Below, piece by piece: positions 16,521-24,893 of a stretch of DNA of 64,000 bases. The notes beneath the pieces were generated by a model. It searched no databases and was not told the origin of the DNA. It saw only the letters and a list, made by a program, of their open reading frames with translations. The translations under genes were made by a program, and so were the position numbers. Source of the stretch: Anaerospora hongkongensis (lineage in GTDB: Bacteria > Bacillota > Negativicutes > Sporomusales > DSM-15969); the NCBI RefSeq assembly GCF_004339805.1, contig NZ_SLUI01000005.1, forward strand, positions 124,001-188,000. Reading direction: 5' to 3'. Every line of letters starts with the position of its first letter. Position 1 is the stretch's first letter.

Positions 16521-17215
16521 TTCCTTACTACCCCTTTTCCTGTTTTTACTCTTCGATATATCAGTTCTCCAAAGCCTTGGATTGCTAATACCATAATGAA
16601 TAGGATGACGACGATCGCATACATCATTACGTCATCAAAGCGCTGATAACCGAAGGTCAGTGCCACCGCCCCCAGTCCTCCGGCCCCTACCGCTCCGGCT
16701 AACGTTGTGCTGGCTAAAAACAAAATGGCCGTCGTGGTCAGCCCTGCCACAATCGACGGTAAGGCTTCCGAAAACAGCACCTTGAATAAGATCTGACGGT
16801 TGCTTGCCCCAAAAGAGCGCGCCGCCAGAATAACATTGGCATCCACTTCCAGCAAACTGGCTTCCATATAGCGGGCGATGACAGGAAAAGCTGCCAGCGT
16901 CAGCGGTACAATTGCCGCCTCTTCCCCAATGGAAGTGCCAACGATCACCCTGGTCACCGGCGAAATGGCCACAATGAGAATAATCACCGGGAAAGACCGG
17001 ATCATATTCACGATAAAGCTAACGGTATTGTACACCTTCCGATTGGGCTTTAAGCCATACGGTGAAGTCATCACCAGTAAAATCGCCACACCGGTGCCGA
17101 TCAGAAACCCCAGTACCATCGAACAGAGCAGCATGTATAAGGTAGAACCGATCGCCGGGATAATGATCCGGGGAAGGTATTCAAACAACCTCGTGGTCGC
17201 TAGGTCAAAAAACAT
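16517..17215 (-). CDS. metI: MetI-type ABC transporter permease
   Basis: About 232 residues, five to six transmembrane helices. The EAA coupling motif EALPSIVAGLTTTAILFLAS and FGASNRQILFKVLF are as in MetI. The start at Met 17215 has GGGAGGG eight bases upstream; in-frame Met codons at 17218-17239 overlap the site or lack spacing. It overlaps the end of metN by about eleven bases and the start of metQ by four, a tightly coupled NIQ operon. It forms the membrane channel of a D/L-methionine-type importer. Confidence 0.88.
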   Translation of the reverse strand: MFFDLATTRLFEYLPRIIIPAIGSTLYMLLCSMVLGFLIGTGVAILLVMTSPYGLKPNRKVYNTVSFIVNMIRSFPVIILIVAISPVTRVIVGTSIGEEAAIVPLTLAAFPVIARYMEASLLEVDANVILAARSFGASNRQILFKVLFSEALPSIVAGLTTTAILFLASTTLAGAVGAGGLGAVALTFGYQRFDDVMMYAIVVILFIMVLAIQGFGELIYRRVKTGKGVVRK

Positions 17216-18203
17216 CGGCATTCCCTCCCGGGCGGCCATCTGCGGCTAGCGCGGCGCACTCCATACCTTTACTCAGGCAATAAGCTTGGGCCCGCTCCAT
17301 ATTCTCAGCGGCAATTCGCAAATATACATGACCGGCGCTTGTACCATAAAATTGCTCAACATCTGCCGCAATAATCGTGAAATCCTGCTGGAGTTCGGTA
17401 ACAAAACCCAACACAAAGTCCTGGCTAATACCGGCGTCCCGTAAAGAAAGCTTGAGAATTGCCTGACCGGACGGGACAACAAGCTCCTTTTTCCCGATCA
17501 AGGCAAGCAGACTGGGCGGTTCGTCCAAAAATGTATCGGCCACCTTCCCCATCGCGGCAATGCGATGGTCACTGACAATCGCCATCCGGTTGCAGACCGC
17601 TTTAATAACCGCCATGTCGTGAGTTACGATGACTACGGTAATTCCCAGCTGACGGTTCACATCGGCGAGCAGATCCAAAATCGACTTGGTGATCGCCGGG
17701 TCCAGCGCCGAAGTCGCCTCGTCACACAGCAGAATATCCGGTTCCAGCGTCAGTGCCCTGGCAATCGCCACACGCTGTTTTTGTCCCCCCGACAGTTCCT
17801 GGGGCAGAGCCAGCAGCTTATCAGCAAGTCCCACCAGCTCCAGCAGTTCCTCTGCCTTTTTCCGGCGTACCGCTTTCGGATAATGCCAGCATTCCATCGG
17901 CAGCATAACATTATCGATCACCGTTCTTCTGTTCAGCAGCGCAAAGTTTTGAAAGATCATTCCAATCTTGCGGCGAAAGGCGAGCAGTTCTTGTTCTGCT
18001 AACAGCGAGATATCCGTACCATTCACCATAATACGGCCTTTATCAAAGCTCTCCAAGCCGTTAATACAACGCAGCAAGGTCGATTTTCCCGCGCCGCTTT
18101 GCCCGACAATCCCAAAGATTTCTCCGCGCTTAATATTCAGATTGATGGTATCCAGTACTGTGACTCCGTTGTAGGTTTTACATAGATTCTGAATTTGTAT
18201 CAT
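17205..18203 (-). CDS. metN: MetN-type ABC transporter ATPase with NIL domain
   Basis: 332 residues. Walker A is GQSGAGKST, the Q-loop region is GMIFQNFALL, the signature is LSGGQKQRVAIARAL, Walker B is ILLCDEATSALD, and the switch His is in VIVTHDMAV. The C-terminal 70 residues form the NIL regulatory domain seen in MetN, where substrate binding inhibits transport. Start at 18203 (MIQIQNLCKTYNG) has GAGGCGG upstream; a frame open to 18278 adds 25 unlikely residues. First gene of metN-metI-metQ-DUF169. No SAM riboswitch or S-box was found upstream. Confidence 0.9.
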   Translation of the reverse strand: MIQIQNLCKTYNGVTVLDTINLNIKRGEIFGIVGQSGAGKSTLLRCINGLESFDKGRIMVNGTDISLLAEQELLAFRRKIGMIFQNFALLNRRTVIDNVMLPMECWHYPKAVRRKKAEELLELVGLADKLLALPQELSGGQKQRVAIARALTLEPDILLCDEATSALDPAITKSILDLLADVNRQLGITVVIVTHDMAVIKAVCNRMAIVSDHRIAAMGKVADTFLDEPPSLLALIGKKELVVPSGQAILKLSLRDAGISQDFVLGFVTELQQDFTIIAADVEQFYGTSAGHVYLRIAAENMERAQAYCLSKGMECAALAADGRPGGNADVF

Positions 18204-18510
18204 CGTCCGCCGCCTCATATCAGTATCTGTGTCCGGTTTCGTCTCCGCAGACATTAGTACACACGCTATCTGCTGCATTTTAAATAGCTTTCACTGTTTT
18301 CGATAACAATTCTCCGATTCCTCCCCACCCCGGCACAGGAAGCAACACTTAATGCCAGGGAATTCCTGGATTCGCCAAATTATTCAAGGACAGCAAGACT
18401 AATCCGCCTGTTAGTTTGTTTTTATCGAAGAAAAGGACTTATTCACTGTCAGCAGAACTATATAATCATTCCTTATGATTTATCCTTCATTCGACTTTTA
18501 GGAGGGACAA
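18204..18510. other. Divergent intergenic region between metN and the HD-GYP gene
   Basis: No gene or known riboswitch seen. It contains a short interrupted palindrome CCAGGGAATTCCTGG at 18355-18369 and AT-rich promoter-like sequence (TATAAT near 18460). Confidence 0.4.
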
Positions 18511-19359
18511 GTGTTGAATACTCTCTCTAATACGTCACCTGAAATTCAGACGATGCAAACCGACCTTTATGATGAGAATGGAATCTTGCTGATTGCCAAG
18601 GGCATGCCGGTCACAAAGGATCTCTACGAGAAATTGCTGGCGCGAAAAATTGCCCGGCCCGCAAAACTGCCGGTTATGGACAAGCCGGCCGTCCCCGTGG
18701 AAAATGAAGCAGCACCGTCGGACCATCAAATTCACCACTATCTGATAAATACTGATCTATTCGCAGCAGCCGCCCGCATCACCCAGCAGGCGATCGACAC
18801 CGTAAAAACCAACTTTTATTTACAGACTCATGTGAAAGACGTTTTCCTGAATCAACCCTGGGTATATGATCATTCGGTAAATGTCGCCCAGCTTGCCACA
18901 CAAATTGCTTTAACACTTACCATGCCCGAAGACGATGTTCTGCTGGTATCACAGGGAGCACTGTTGCACGATATTGGCCGAAGTGTAACCGAAAATGCTA
19001 CCACCTCCTTTGTTCTGACCAATGATGATCTCATTGGCTCTTCTGTTAAACATCATCCGACTATCGGAAGCAGCTTGCTAAAAAAGGCCGGTCTCCCGGA
19101 ATCGGTATCCCTGGTCGCCCTGCAGCATCATGAACGTTATTCCGGCCGGGGGTATCCCCGGGGCCTGACCCATGATGCAACCCATCTGCATGCACAAATC
19201 GTCATGCTGGCAGACGTATTTGAAGCGCTCACCACCAGAAGATTAAAGAACAAGACATTTGAAATAGCTGAAGGGCTTGCTGTGATGAAGCGGGGACGCG
19301 GCACTGATTATAACCCGGTTGTTTTCGATGCACTGCTGAAAATGCTGCAAGGTCACTGA
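18511..19359 (+). CDS. HD-GYP cyclic-di-GMP phosphodiesterase-like protein
   Basis: 282 residues from a GTG start with AGGAGGG four bases upstream. About 100 N-terminal residues of unknown type precede an HD domain with LLHDIGRS, KHHPTIGSSLLKKAGLP, LQHHERYSGRGYPRGL. The HD and GYP signatures are intact, which places it among HD-GYP proteins that degrade cyclic di-GMP, in opposition to the three GGDEF proteins of this window. No membrane or receiver domain. Terminated by a strong hairpin with a seven-T run. Confidence 0.9.
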   Translation: MLNTLSNTSPEIQTMQTDLYDENGILLIAKGMPVTKDLYEKLLARKIARPAKLPVMDKPAVPVENEAAPSDHQIHHYLINTDLFAAAARITQQAIDTVKTNFYLQTHVKDVFLNQPWVYDHSVNVAQLATQIALTLTMPEDDVLLVSQGALLHDIGRSVTENATTSFVLTNDDLIGSSVKHHPTIGSSLLKKAGLPESVSLVALQHHERYSGRGYPRGLTHDATHLHAQIVMLADVFEALTTRRLKNKTFEIAEGLAVMKRGRGTDYNPVVFDALLKMLQGH

Positions 19360-19367
19360 CAAAGCTA

Positions 19368-19411
19368 AAAAGCTCACCAATGCAAAAAGTTCACTGCATT
19401 GGTGAGCTTTT
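19368..19411 (+). terminator. Rho-independent terminator of the HD-GYP gene
   Basis: Stem 19368-19384 with 19395-19411 (AAGCTCACCAATGCA arm) followed by a run of T on the plus strand. Confidence 0.85.
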
Positions 19412-19533
19412 TTTGTAACCCGCTATGATAAGCCGGAAATGAAACACCCGGCTGCCCGCCATTGGTGTTTGGAAAGAGCCATATGGGTATAAAATTTTTC
19501 CTTTAATGGAAAAATAAACTACTTAGGAGCCTC

Positions 19534-19560
19534 ATGAATATGAAAGTGTGTTTAAAATGA
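19534..19560 (+). CDS. Possible 8-codon leader peptide
   Basis: TAGGAG is followed six bases later by ATG and the peptide MNMKVCLK; its stop overlaps the ATG at 19557 of the next gene (ATGA). This gives the membrane-protein gene, which otherwise lacks a well-placed ribosome site, a means of translational coupling. Confidence 0.35.
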   Translation: MNMKVCLK

Positions 19561-20369
19561 TGGAGAAAAAGCAGCAGCAATCGATAAGAAACCAACGTCG
19601 CCCAAAAGGAATCGTAAAGCCTGTCTCGGTAAATTTCATCCACCTTAGAACCCCGTGGGTAGTCGCCTGGTGGTCAGCCTCTTACCTTGGCTATGCTTAT
19701 ATGAGCCTGGGCAGTTATACAAAAGGCTTCATTTTAATATTTCTGGAAGCGTTTATCAACGTCAATTCCAAATTGAATCTGGGGATATTGTATAGCTTTA
19801 CGGGACGCTTTGAACTGGCCAAACAAGTCGTCGATGTCCAATGGCTGCTCTTTTATGTCCCTATATATATTTTTACGATTTGGAGTGGCTGCAGACTGTC
19901 TGTAGACCTAAATAAATATTCCATTCTGGCCGACAGGGAAAACTCCAGCATGATTCCCTTTCAAATCAGCACCTGGGAAGTCGCCTTTTTGGAAAAGCGG
20001 AACCCTTGGATCGCACTAGCTTTGTCCCTGTTGGGTCCCGGTCTGGGTCATCTATATACGCATAGAGTCCCTACCAGTTTCTATACACTGGCGTGGTGGA
20101 CGTTTATCGGTTACAAGGGAAACCTGCTGCCTTGCATACATCTCACTGCCATGGGGGACTTTGCAGGTGCCGCCACAGCAGCGGACCCTGCCTGGCTGAT
20201 GTTTCTGCCATCCATTTATGTATTTGCAATTTATGATTCGTATGTAAACACAGTAGAATTTAACCGGTTGTTTGAGCAAGAACAGAAGCGATTCTTGGTT
20301 GACAATTATCAAAGTACAAGCTTTCCATTGTCAGAACAACTACCTACTACCCATAAGGAGGGATTCTAA
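19557..20369 (+). CDS. Polytopic membrane protein, paralogue A of a tandem pair
   Basis: About 270 residues; family not recognised. A basic N-terminus (RNQRRPKGIV) precedes an internally repeated layout: two segments each begin with a conserved TPWV/NPWI entry, then a glycine-rich hydrophobic stretch (SLLGPGLGHLYTHRVPTSFY) and end with a Tyr-rich tail (DNYQSTSFP). Four to six transmembrane helices. The protein encoded at 20887 is about half identical along the whole length. A GTG at 19548 is an alternative start. Together with the small membrane protein between them the pair forms a three-gene operon. No function can be assigned. Confidence 0.8.
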   Translation: MMEKKQQQSIRNQRRPKGIVKPVSVNFIHLRTPWVVAWWSASYLGYAYMSLGSYTKGFILIFLEAFINVNSKLNLGILYSFTGRFELAKQVVDVQWLLFYVPIYIFTIWSGCRLSVDLNKYSILADRENSSMIPFQISTWEVAFLEKRNPWIALALSLLGPGLGHLYTHRVPTSFYTLAWWTFIGYKGNLLPCIHLTAMGDFAGAATAADPAWLMFLPSIYVFAIYDSYVNTVEFNRLFEQEQKRFLVDNYQSTSFPLSEQLPTTHKEGF

Positions 20370-20906
20370 TTGTATGTTTACGCATCCTTTGACTATTCAG
20401 CCTTTCTGGAATTGGCTATAACCGATCTGGAGAAACGCGGAATCGCCAGAGAGCATATCTTAGCAGTTCCTTTGGACAAAAGAGTAGAGGAAAGAATGAT
20501 CCTGGACAGTATCCATCGGGCTGATGGAGTCAGCTTATTTGATGGGGCTATGGTTCTGGGCGCAATCCTGATGGAGATAGGCGTTATCTATGGCTTTGTC
20601 TTAGAGTGGGGACCCATCATCTGGGGGTTAATCGGACTCCTCAGCGGAGTCGTTATTGGCTTCCTGCTGGATTACTTTTATGGAAGCCTATTCGGCAGCA
20701 AGAAAAATGGCTCCTCCCGCAACCAGATTAAAGCCGGGAAATGCAACAATACGGAAGTCATCCTTACCATTTGCTGCGACAACAGTCAATACGAAATGGT
20801 AGAAAAAGTGCTGTGGGACAATATGGCCTATGGTGTCGGCAAGCTAGACCGGCTGCATACTACAATCAGAAATGGGGCAGCAAGTGATGGAAAAGAAGCA
20901 ACCTGA
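20370..20906 (+). CDS. Small membrane protein with TM hairpin between two soluble halves
   Basis: 178 residues from a TTG start, AAGGAGGGATT upstream, directly after the previous stop. Residues 1-55 and 118-165 look like beta-alpha-beta halves (HILAVPLDKR; EVILTICCDNSQYEMVEKVL), separated by two hydrophobic helices (VLGAILMEIGVIYGFVLEW, IIWGLIGLLSGVVIGFLL). This layout is seen in stress-associated membrane proteins with a ferredoxin-like fold split by a TM hairpin; I cannot name the family. It overlaps the next gene by about 20 bases, so it is coupled to the two flanking paralogues. Confidence 0.78.
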   Translation: MYVYASFDYSAFLELAITDLEKRGIAREHILAVPLDKRVEERMILDSIHRADGVSLFDGAMVLGAILMEIGVIYGFVLEWGPIIWGLIGLLSGVVIGFLLDYFYGSLFGSKKNGSSRNQIKAGKCNNTEVILTICCDNSQYEMVEKVLWDNMAYGVGKLDRLHTTIRNGAASDGKEAT

Positions 20907-21681
20907 GTCGATAAGAAATCAGCGCCGCCCTAAAGGCATCGTAAGCGAACTCACCATTAACCTGCTTCACGTAAAAACCCCTTGGGTAACAGCATTTTGG
21001 TCTGCCTTGTTTCCGGGGTTGGGCTTCCTCATCATGGGGAGCTATATAAAAGGGTTTCTGCTGATTATCGGGGCAACCATTGCAAACTCCATGTCACATC
21101 TCAATGAAGCTCTTATCTATGGTTTTACCGGTCAAACCAACTTAGTGAAACAGGTCCTCGATACCAGATGGCTGCTGTTCTATGCACCTCTACAGCTTTT
21201 TGCCACGTGGAGCAGCTATCAGCTCACCGTTGATTTAAACAAATTTGCCCTGCTTGCCGCTCGGGAGGATTCAACAATTGTCCCCTTTAAAATTGGGACA
21301 TGGGATATCGGCTTTATCGAGAAACGAAATCCCTGGGTGGCGGTCGCCTGGTCCCTGCTCATGCCTGGCCTGGGTCATCTGTACAGCCACAGGATTCCTA
21401 CCAGTTTTTACTTGCTGACCTGGTGGATCGGCATTGCCTACCTGTCCCACCTCCTCCCGGCCATCCATCAGACCTTATTGGGCAATTTCTCCCAGGCCAA
21501 TGCCGCTCTCCGTCCGGAGTGGTTTTTATATCTGGTGGCCATTTATCCGTTTTCCGCCTATGATGCTTACGTTAATACCGTCCACTATAATATCCTGTTT
21601 GACGAGGAACAGAGCCGTTTCCTCATTGACAATTATCAAAACCCCCAGTTTCCCATGCCTGAAATGGACGGCAGGAAGTAA
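20887..21681 (+). CDS. Polytopic membrane protein, paralogue B of a tandem pair
   Basis: About 264 residues. Strikingly similar to the protein at 19557: same N-terminal motif (SIRNQRRPKGIV), same order of TPWV, GSYIKGF, VDLNKFALLAARE, EKRNPWVAVAWSLLMPGLGH and DNYQNPQFP. The internal duplication (PGLGFLIMGSY and PGLGHLYSHRIP) is clearer here. Start at 20887 overlaps the upstream gene's end. The glycine-rich PGLGxL repeats resemble TM2-like or small membrane-remodelling domains, but this is weak. Function unknown. Confidence 0.8.
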   Translation: MEKKQPESIRNQRRPKGIVSELTINLLHVKTPWVTAFWSALFPGLGFLIMGSYIKGFLLIIGATIANSMSHLNEALIYGFTGQTNLVKQVLDTRWLLFYAPLQLFATWSSYQLTVDLNKFALLAAREDSTIVPFKIGTWDIGFIEKRNPWVAVAWSLLMPGLGHLYSHRIPTSFYLLTWWIGIAYLSHLLPAIHQTLLGNFSQANAALRPEWFLYLVAIYPFSAYDAYVNTVHYNILFDEEQSRFLIDNYQNPQFPMPEMDGRK

Positions 21682-21719
21682 ACTATGCCTCGTCAGCATT
21701 TTAGTAACTCAAAAATAAA

Positions 21720-21755
21720 AACGGCAAGGCTCAGAACTTCTGAAGCCTTGCCGTT
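21720..21755. terminator. Hairpin terminator, copy 3 of the repeat family
   Basis: Left arm ACGGCAAGGCTCAG, right arm CTGAAGCCTTGCCGT, with one unpaired base in the right arm; between convergent genes. Confidence 0.8.
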
Positions 21756-21767
21756 ACTGTTTTCATG

Positions 21768-22562
21768 TTACATATCCCTGGCCTGAATCCAAATTACGGC
21801 ATCCTGCTCTAACTCTTGGCCATTGAGCTTTTTATCCGGGCCGGAGCTGATTGCAGCGAAGCCCCACCAGCCTGCTTTCGGAATACCAAAGGTAAATTCG
21901 CCGTTCCCATTGGCCTTGATCGTCATGGTGACAAACACATCGTGGGACGCTTTCACAGCGGCTTTTTCCTCAAATTTATTCAGTTCCATATTGGGGACAT
22001 GATTCAAATATTCAACTTCTATCTCGGCATCAGGAACCGGTTTTCCTTTGCTCAGAACCACGCCGCGAAATACATTGCCGGTCAACAGGGCATAAGGTTT
22101 GTCCAAGGGGACAATTTCGGTTTTCTGGCCAAGCTTCGCATCCCAATCGGTAGGAAGTCCACCGTTATTGACAATAATTTTCGTGTATTGCTGGATATAC
22201 TTATCTTCCTCTTTATCAAAATAGGGAACCGGCTCCAGGCAGAAGACGTAATCGCCCATGCCTTTTACCTGGTATTCTGCTTCCCACCCTTGTGCACTAT
22301 TCTCCAGGCTCTGCCAGGTGATTGGCTTCAACGTGTCGAGAAGTTCTGTTTTTTTGCCTTTGTTGACAACAAAGAAGGCAGTAGGTTTCTCCATCTCCAT
22401 GGTAACGCTGCCCTCAAACGGATGAGTGAACACATTCTTGATGGTCACTTTGCCGCCGTTATCCAGAAGGGTCTGGGGCGTATACATGACAACAAAATGG
22501 GCTGAGCACGTCACCGCTGTGGCAAAAACAAGTACCAGTGCTAACAAGATCGTTTTTTTCAT
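21768..22562 (-). CDS. DUF4198 periplasmic protein of a nickel/cobalt transport cluster (NikK-like)
   Basis: 264 residues with a signal peptide ending in TCSAHF. The mature protein starts with His and is a beta-rich DUF4198-type protein (AHFVVMYTPQTLL, GKPVPDAEIEVEYLN, GWWGFAAISSG). DUF4198 proteins accompany nickel and cobalt ECF transporters, where they are called NikK and are thought to handle the metal outside the inner membrane. The His directly after cleavage may bind metal. Last gene of the six-gene ECF operon. In a diderm it would sit in the periplasm. Confidence 0.82.
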   Translation of the reverse strand: MKKTILLALVLVFATAVTCSAHFVVMYTPQTLLDNGGKVTIKNVFTHPFEGSVTMEMEKPTAFFVVNKGKKTELLDTLKPITWQSLENSAQGWEAEYQVKGMGDYVFCLEPVPYFDKEEDKYIQQYTKIIVNNGGLPTDWDAKLGQKTEIVPLDKPYALLTGNVFRGVVLSKGKPVPDAEIEVEYLNHVPNMELNKFEEKAAVKASHDVFVTMTIKANGNGEFTFGIPKAGWWGFAAISSGPDKKLNGQELEQDAVIWIQARDM

Positions 22563-22578
22563 GTGCTAATCTTCCCCC

Positions 22579-22902
22579 TTATTTAATATCTTTTGAGTTG
22601 ATAATGACACTATGTCCGGCGCCACCGTCTAACGTAACCGTGAAATCTCCAGACGGTTTATTGAACCTCAATTCCCCTGACTTATCCAGCTTTCCGGAGA
22701 ATAACAGTGCTCCACCGTCATCGGTCACATTAACTGTTGCCCCGGCAGCAGAGGAACCATCCGTATATCCTCCCTCACAAGAAAGAGTTCCATCACCATT
22801 GTTCCAGCATTGAAAGAATACCGCATGGGCGAAAGCAGTTCCAGCAAGCAATAACACAGTCATGATCACAATTAGGAAAGGTATAACCATTCTTTTATTC
22901 AC
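22579..22902 (-). CDS. Small secreted protein of the nickel/cobalt transport cluster
   Basis: 107 residues, signal peptide ending in GTAFAHA, leaving a mature His-containing N-terminus (AHAVFFQCWNNGDGTLSC) with two Cys and a beta-sandwich-like remainder (GATVNVTDDGGALLFSGKLD). This resembles the short accessory proteins found next to NikK/NikL. It lies 16 bases upstream of the DUF4198 gene. A metal-binding role is inferred from the exposed His/Cys motif and the operon. Confidence 0.75.
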   Translation of the reverse strand: MNKRMVIPFLIVIMTVLLLAGTAFAHAVFFQCWNNGDGTLSCEGGYTDGSSAAGATVNVTDDGGALLFSGKLDKSGELRFNKPSGDFTVTLDGGAGHSVIINSKDIK

Positions 22903-22916
22903 TCAGATCCCCCCCC

Positions 22917-23339
22917 TTATTTGTTCAATATTGTTTCCAGTCTTTTCCGCTTTGACCGTTCATAAAACGCATAGCCGATGGCGGCCAGCGTGGACGCGAT
23001 CAAACTGATGCGAATCCACCGCTCATTTCCGGTAACGTTGTGAACCGGCTCGCCGACTTTCCACATGACCCGATGTCCCATCCCGTCATCTGCAATAAGA
23101 GAATCAACTTTCGAATACCGGCTGTAGTCAAATTCCCCTTTTTCATCTACCTTCTTCATAAAGACCACCTGGCCAGTGGCATCAAACAGGGTAATGTTGA
23201 TATCCTTGGAAGACGTTCCGCCCTCATAATACACTTTGATACGTTGCTGGGGCAGCGGTTCGATGACCATCTGATGAGCAAACACCACAGTTTGCCCGAA
23301 AAGCACAAGGAATAAAGCAAGCATAATCCCTTTTTTCAT
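22917..23339 (-). CDS. NikL-like exported membrane-anchored protein
   Basis: 140 residues: signal peptide (cleavage near VVFAHQ), a beta-rich domain (RIKVYYEGGTSSKDINITLF, GEFDYSR), then one transmembrane helix (ISLIASTLAAIGYAFYE) and a basic tail. The mature protein again begins with His. NikL proteins of ECF nickel transporters have this layout. Its start overlaps the ATPase stop by four bases. Likely associates with the CbiM-type membrane subunit. Confidence 0.78.
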   Translation of the reverse strand: MKKGIMLALFLVLFGQTVVFAHQMVIEPLPQQRIKVYYEGGTSSKDINITLFDATGQVVFMKKVDEKGEFDYSRYSKVDSLIADDGMGHRVMWKVGEPVHNVTGNERWIRISLIASTLAAIGYAFYERSKRKRLETILNK

Positions 23340-24154
23340 TTGTCATTACCTCCGATTCTTTTTACGCATTCTGCCGCATCGGCTGCACATACAGGACGGT
23401 AGGATGTCGAGCAAAATATATTGTACAAGTCCGGTGCTTTCAGCTTCGCTTTCTCCATCATCATTTTATCTTCTACCAACTCCCTTCCCCCGTGCGCCAG
23501 CACATGCCCTTCCTGTAAAACAACAAACTCGTTCGCCCAGCCGTAGACAATATCCACATCATGGGTTGTCACGATAATCGTATGGCCGCGGCAGAAAAGG
23601 TCCTCCAATATACTCAGGAATTGTTGGAGCGTACAAGGATCAAGTCCGGAGAAGGGCTCATCAAATACCATGATGGAGGGCTCCATGGCCAGGACACCCG
23701 CAATAGCAACCCGTTTCTTTTGTCCAAGACTTAGATTAAAAGGCGGGCGATTCCGAAGCTGAGTAATATCAAGAAGAGTCATTACCTCTTCTACTTTTTG
23801 CGCTACCGTTTTTTCGTCATACCCCAAATTTCGCGGACCAAAGGCAATGTCATCATAGACAAGCGTGGAAAAGAGCTGCTCATCAGGGCTGTCAAAGACG
23901 ATGCCGACCATTTTCCGGATGTCCCGCAGATTTTCTTTCCTGATTGGCTGGCCAAGAACGGATACAACCCCCGACTGGGCTAACGTCAAACCATTCAAAT
24001 GCTGCAGCAAAGTAGATTTCCCGCTGCCGTTCGCTCCTAAAATTGCTACCTTGCTTTTGGCAGGTATCTGAAAGGAGATATCCTGTAAGGCAGGCGTCTT
24101 ATCCGGATAGGTATAAGTTAAGTTTGCTATTTCCAAAACTGACACTGTGCACAT
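23336..24154 (-). CDS. cbiO: ECF transporter ATPase (CbiO/NikO)
   Basis: 272 residues. Walker A is GANGSGKST, Q-loop region is GIVFDSPDEQLFSTLV as is typical for ECF ATPases, signature is NLSLGQKKRVAIAGVL, Walker B is IMVFDEPFSGLD, and switch His is in TTHDVD. AAGGGGAC sits just before the ATG. A Cys-containing C-terminal extension (SYRPVCAADAAECVKRIG) is present. It energises metal uptake with CbiQ and CbiM encoded immediately upstream. Nickel is favoured over cobalt by the accompanying NikK/NikL-like genes and by the CODH-like enzyme nearby, but the metal is not proven. Confidence 0.9.
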   Translation of the reverse strand: MCTVSVLEIANLTYTYPDKTPALQDISFQIPAKSKVAILGANGSGKSTLLQHLNGLTLAQSGVVSVLGQPIRKENLRDIRKMVGIVFDSPDEQLFSTLVYDDIAFGPRNLGYDEKTVAQKVEEVMTLLDITQLRNRPPFNLSLGQKKRVAIAGVLAMEPSIMVFDEPFSGLDPCTLQQFLSILEDLFCRGHTIIVTTHDVDIVYGWANEFVVLQEGHVLAHGGRELVEDKMMMEKAKLKAPDLYNIFCSTSYRPVCAADAAECVKRIGGNDK

Positions 24155-24164
24155 GTCCCCTTAT

Positions 24165-24893
24165 CTAAATAAAATATAATGCCACCACGCTGATCAGCAT
24201 TGCCATTGATTTCACCACATCTAAGGCGGTAATCTTCTCTGCTTCAGCCACAACGCTTCTCCCGGTATACCCTCTGGAGATCATGGCCTTATACACCCGA
24301 TCCGAGCCGTCGATAGATTTTACAAACAAACCGCCAATAATTTCTCCATAGGTCTGATACGTCCGCAGCTTCATACCGCCCTGAAAGAGACGTGAATGCA
24401 GCGCCTTATGAGTTTGCGAGAGTTTCTCCCAAATTAAGAACGCATACCGCCAGGAAAGAAACAGCACGGAAACCAGCTTGTCAGGGAGGTGCATGCTGCC
24501 GATCCCATTAAACAGCAATTGGACCCGTTGGCTGTAAATCATCATCATCATTAGAAATACTGTACAAGCGGCCTTCAGTATAAGCAGCAGCATAACTTCG
24601 ACGAGCGCCGGTGACGGTGGGAAGCCCCCGCTTAAAAGCAAGGGCGCAGCGAGAAATGCAAGAAAGGGAAGCAGCAGCAGCAGCCTCTGTACTACTCTGC
24701 GCAATGGCAGCCGTGCCGACAGAAGGAGAGCAAACAAAAAGACTGTATAGCCGCAAAGAGTAATGGGATTTTTCACCGGCACAAGCAAAAATGCAATGGC
24801 GATACAGGTTACAAGCTTCATCCTGACTTCCCATGCCGAGACCCAGGTATGTTTGACCTGCCGGTCTTCCTTATCCAGTTCCCTTATTTGCAT
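24165..24893 (-). CDS. cbiQ: ECF transporter T component (CbiQ/NikQ)
   Basis: 242 residues, about five transmembrane helices. The C-terminal coupling motif KAMISRGYTG matches the A-R-G motif through which ECF T components contact their ATPases. The start overlaps the end of cbiM by ten bases. It links the ATPase to the metal-binding subunit. Confidence 0.9.
   Translation of the reverse strand: MQIRELDKEDRQVKHTWVSAWEVRMKLVTCIAIAFLLVPVKNPITLCGYTVFLFALLLSARLPLRRVVQRLLLLLPFLAFLAAPLLLSGGFPPSPALVEVMLLLILKAACTVFLMMMMIYSQRVQLLFNGIGSMHLPDKLVSVLFLSWRYAFLIWEKLSQTHKALHSRLFQGGMKLRTYQTYGEIIGGLFVKSIDGSDRVYKAMISRGYTGRSVVAEAEKITALDVVKSMAMLISVVALYFI

Noticed and set aside
18204-18510. SAM riboswitch (S-box) upstream of metNIQ
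   Set aside because: None of the conserved S-box core sequences was found on the minus strand, nor a leader terminator.
21816-22505. 229-codon plus-strand frame opposite the DUF4198 gene
   Set aside because: Shadow of the minus-strand gene, which has a signal peptide, ribosome site and family motifs.
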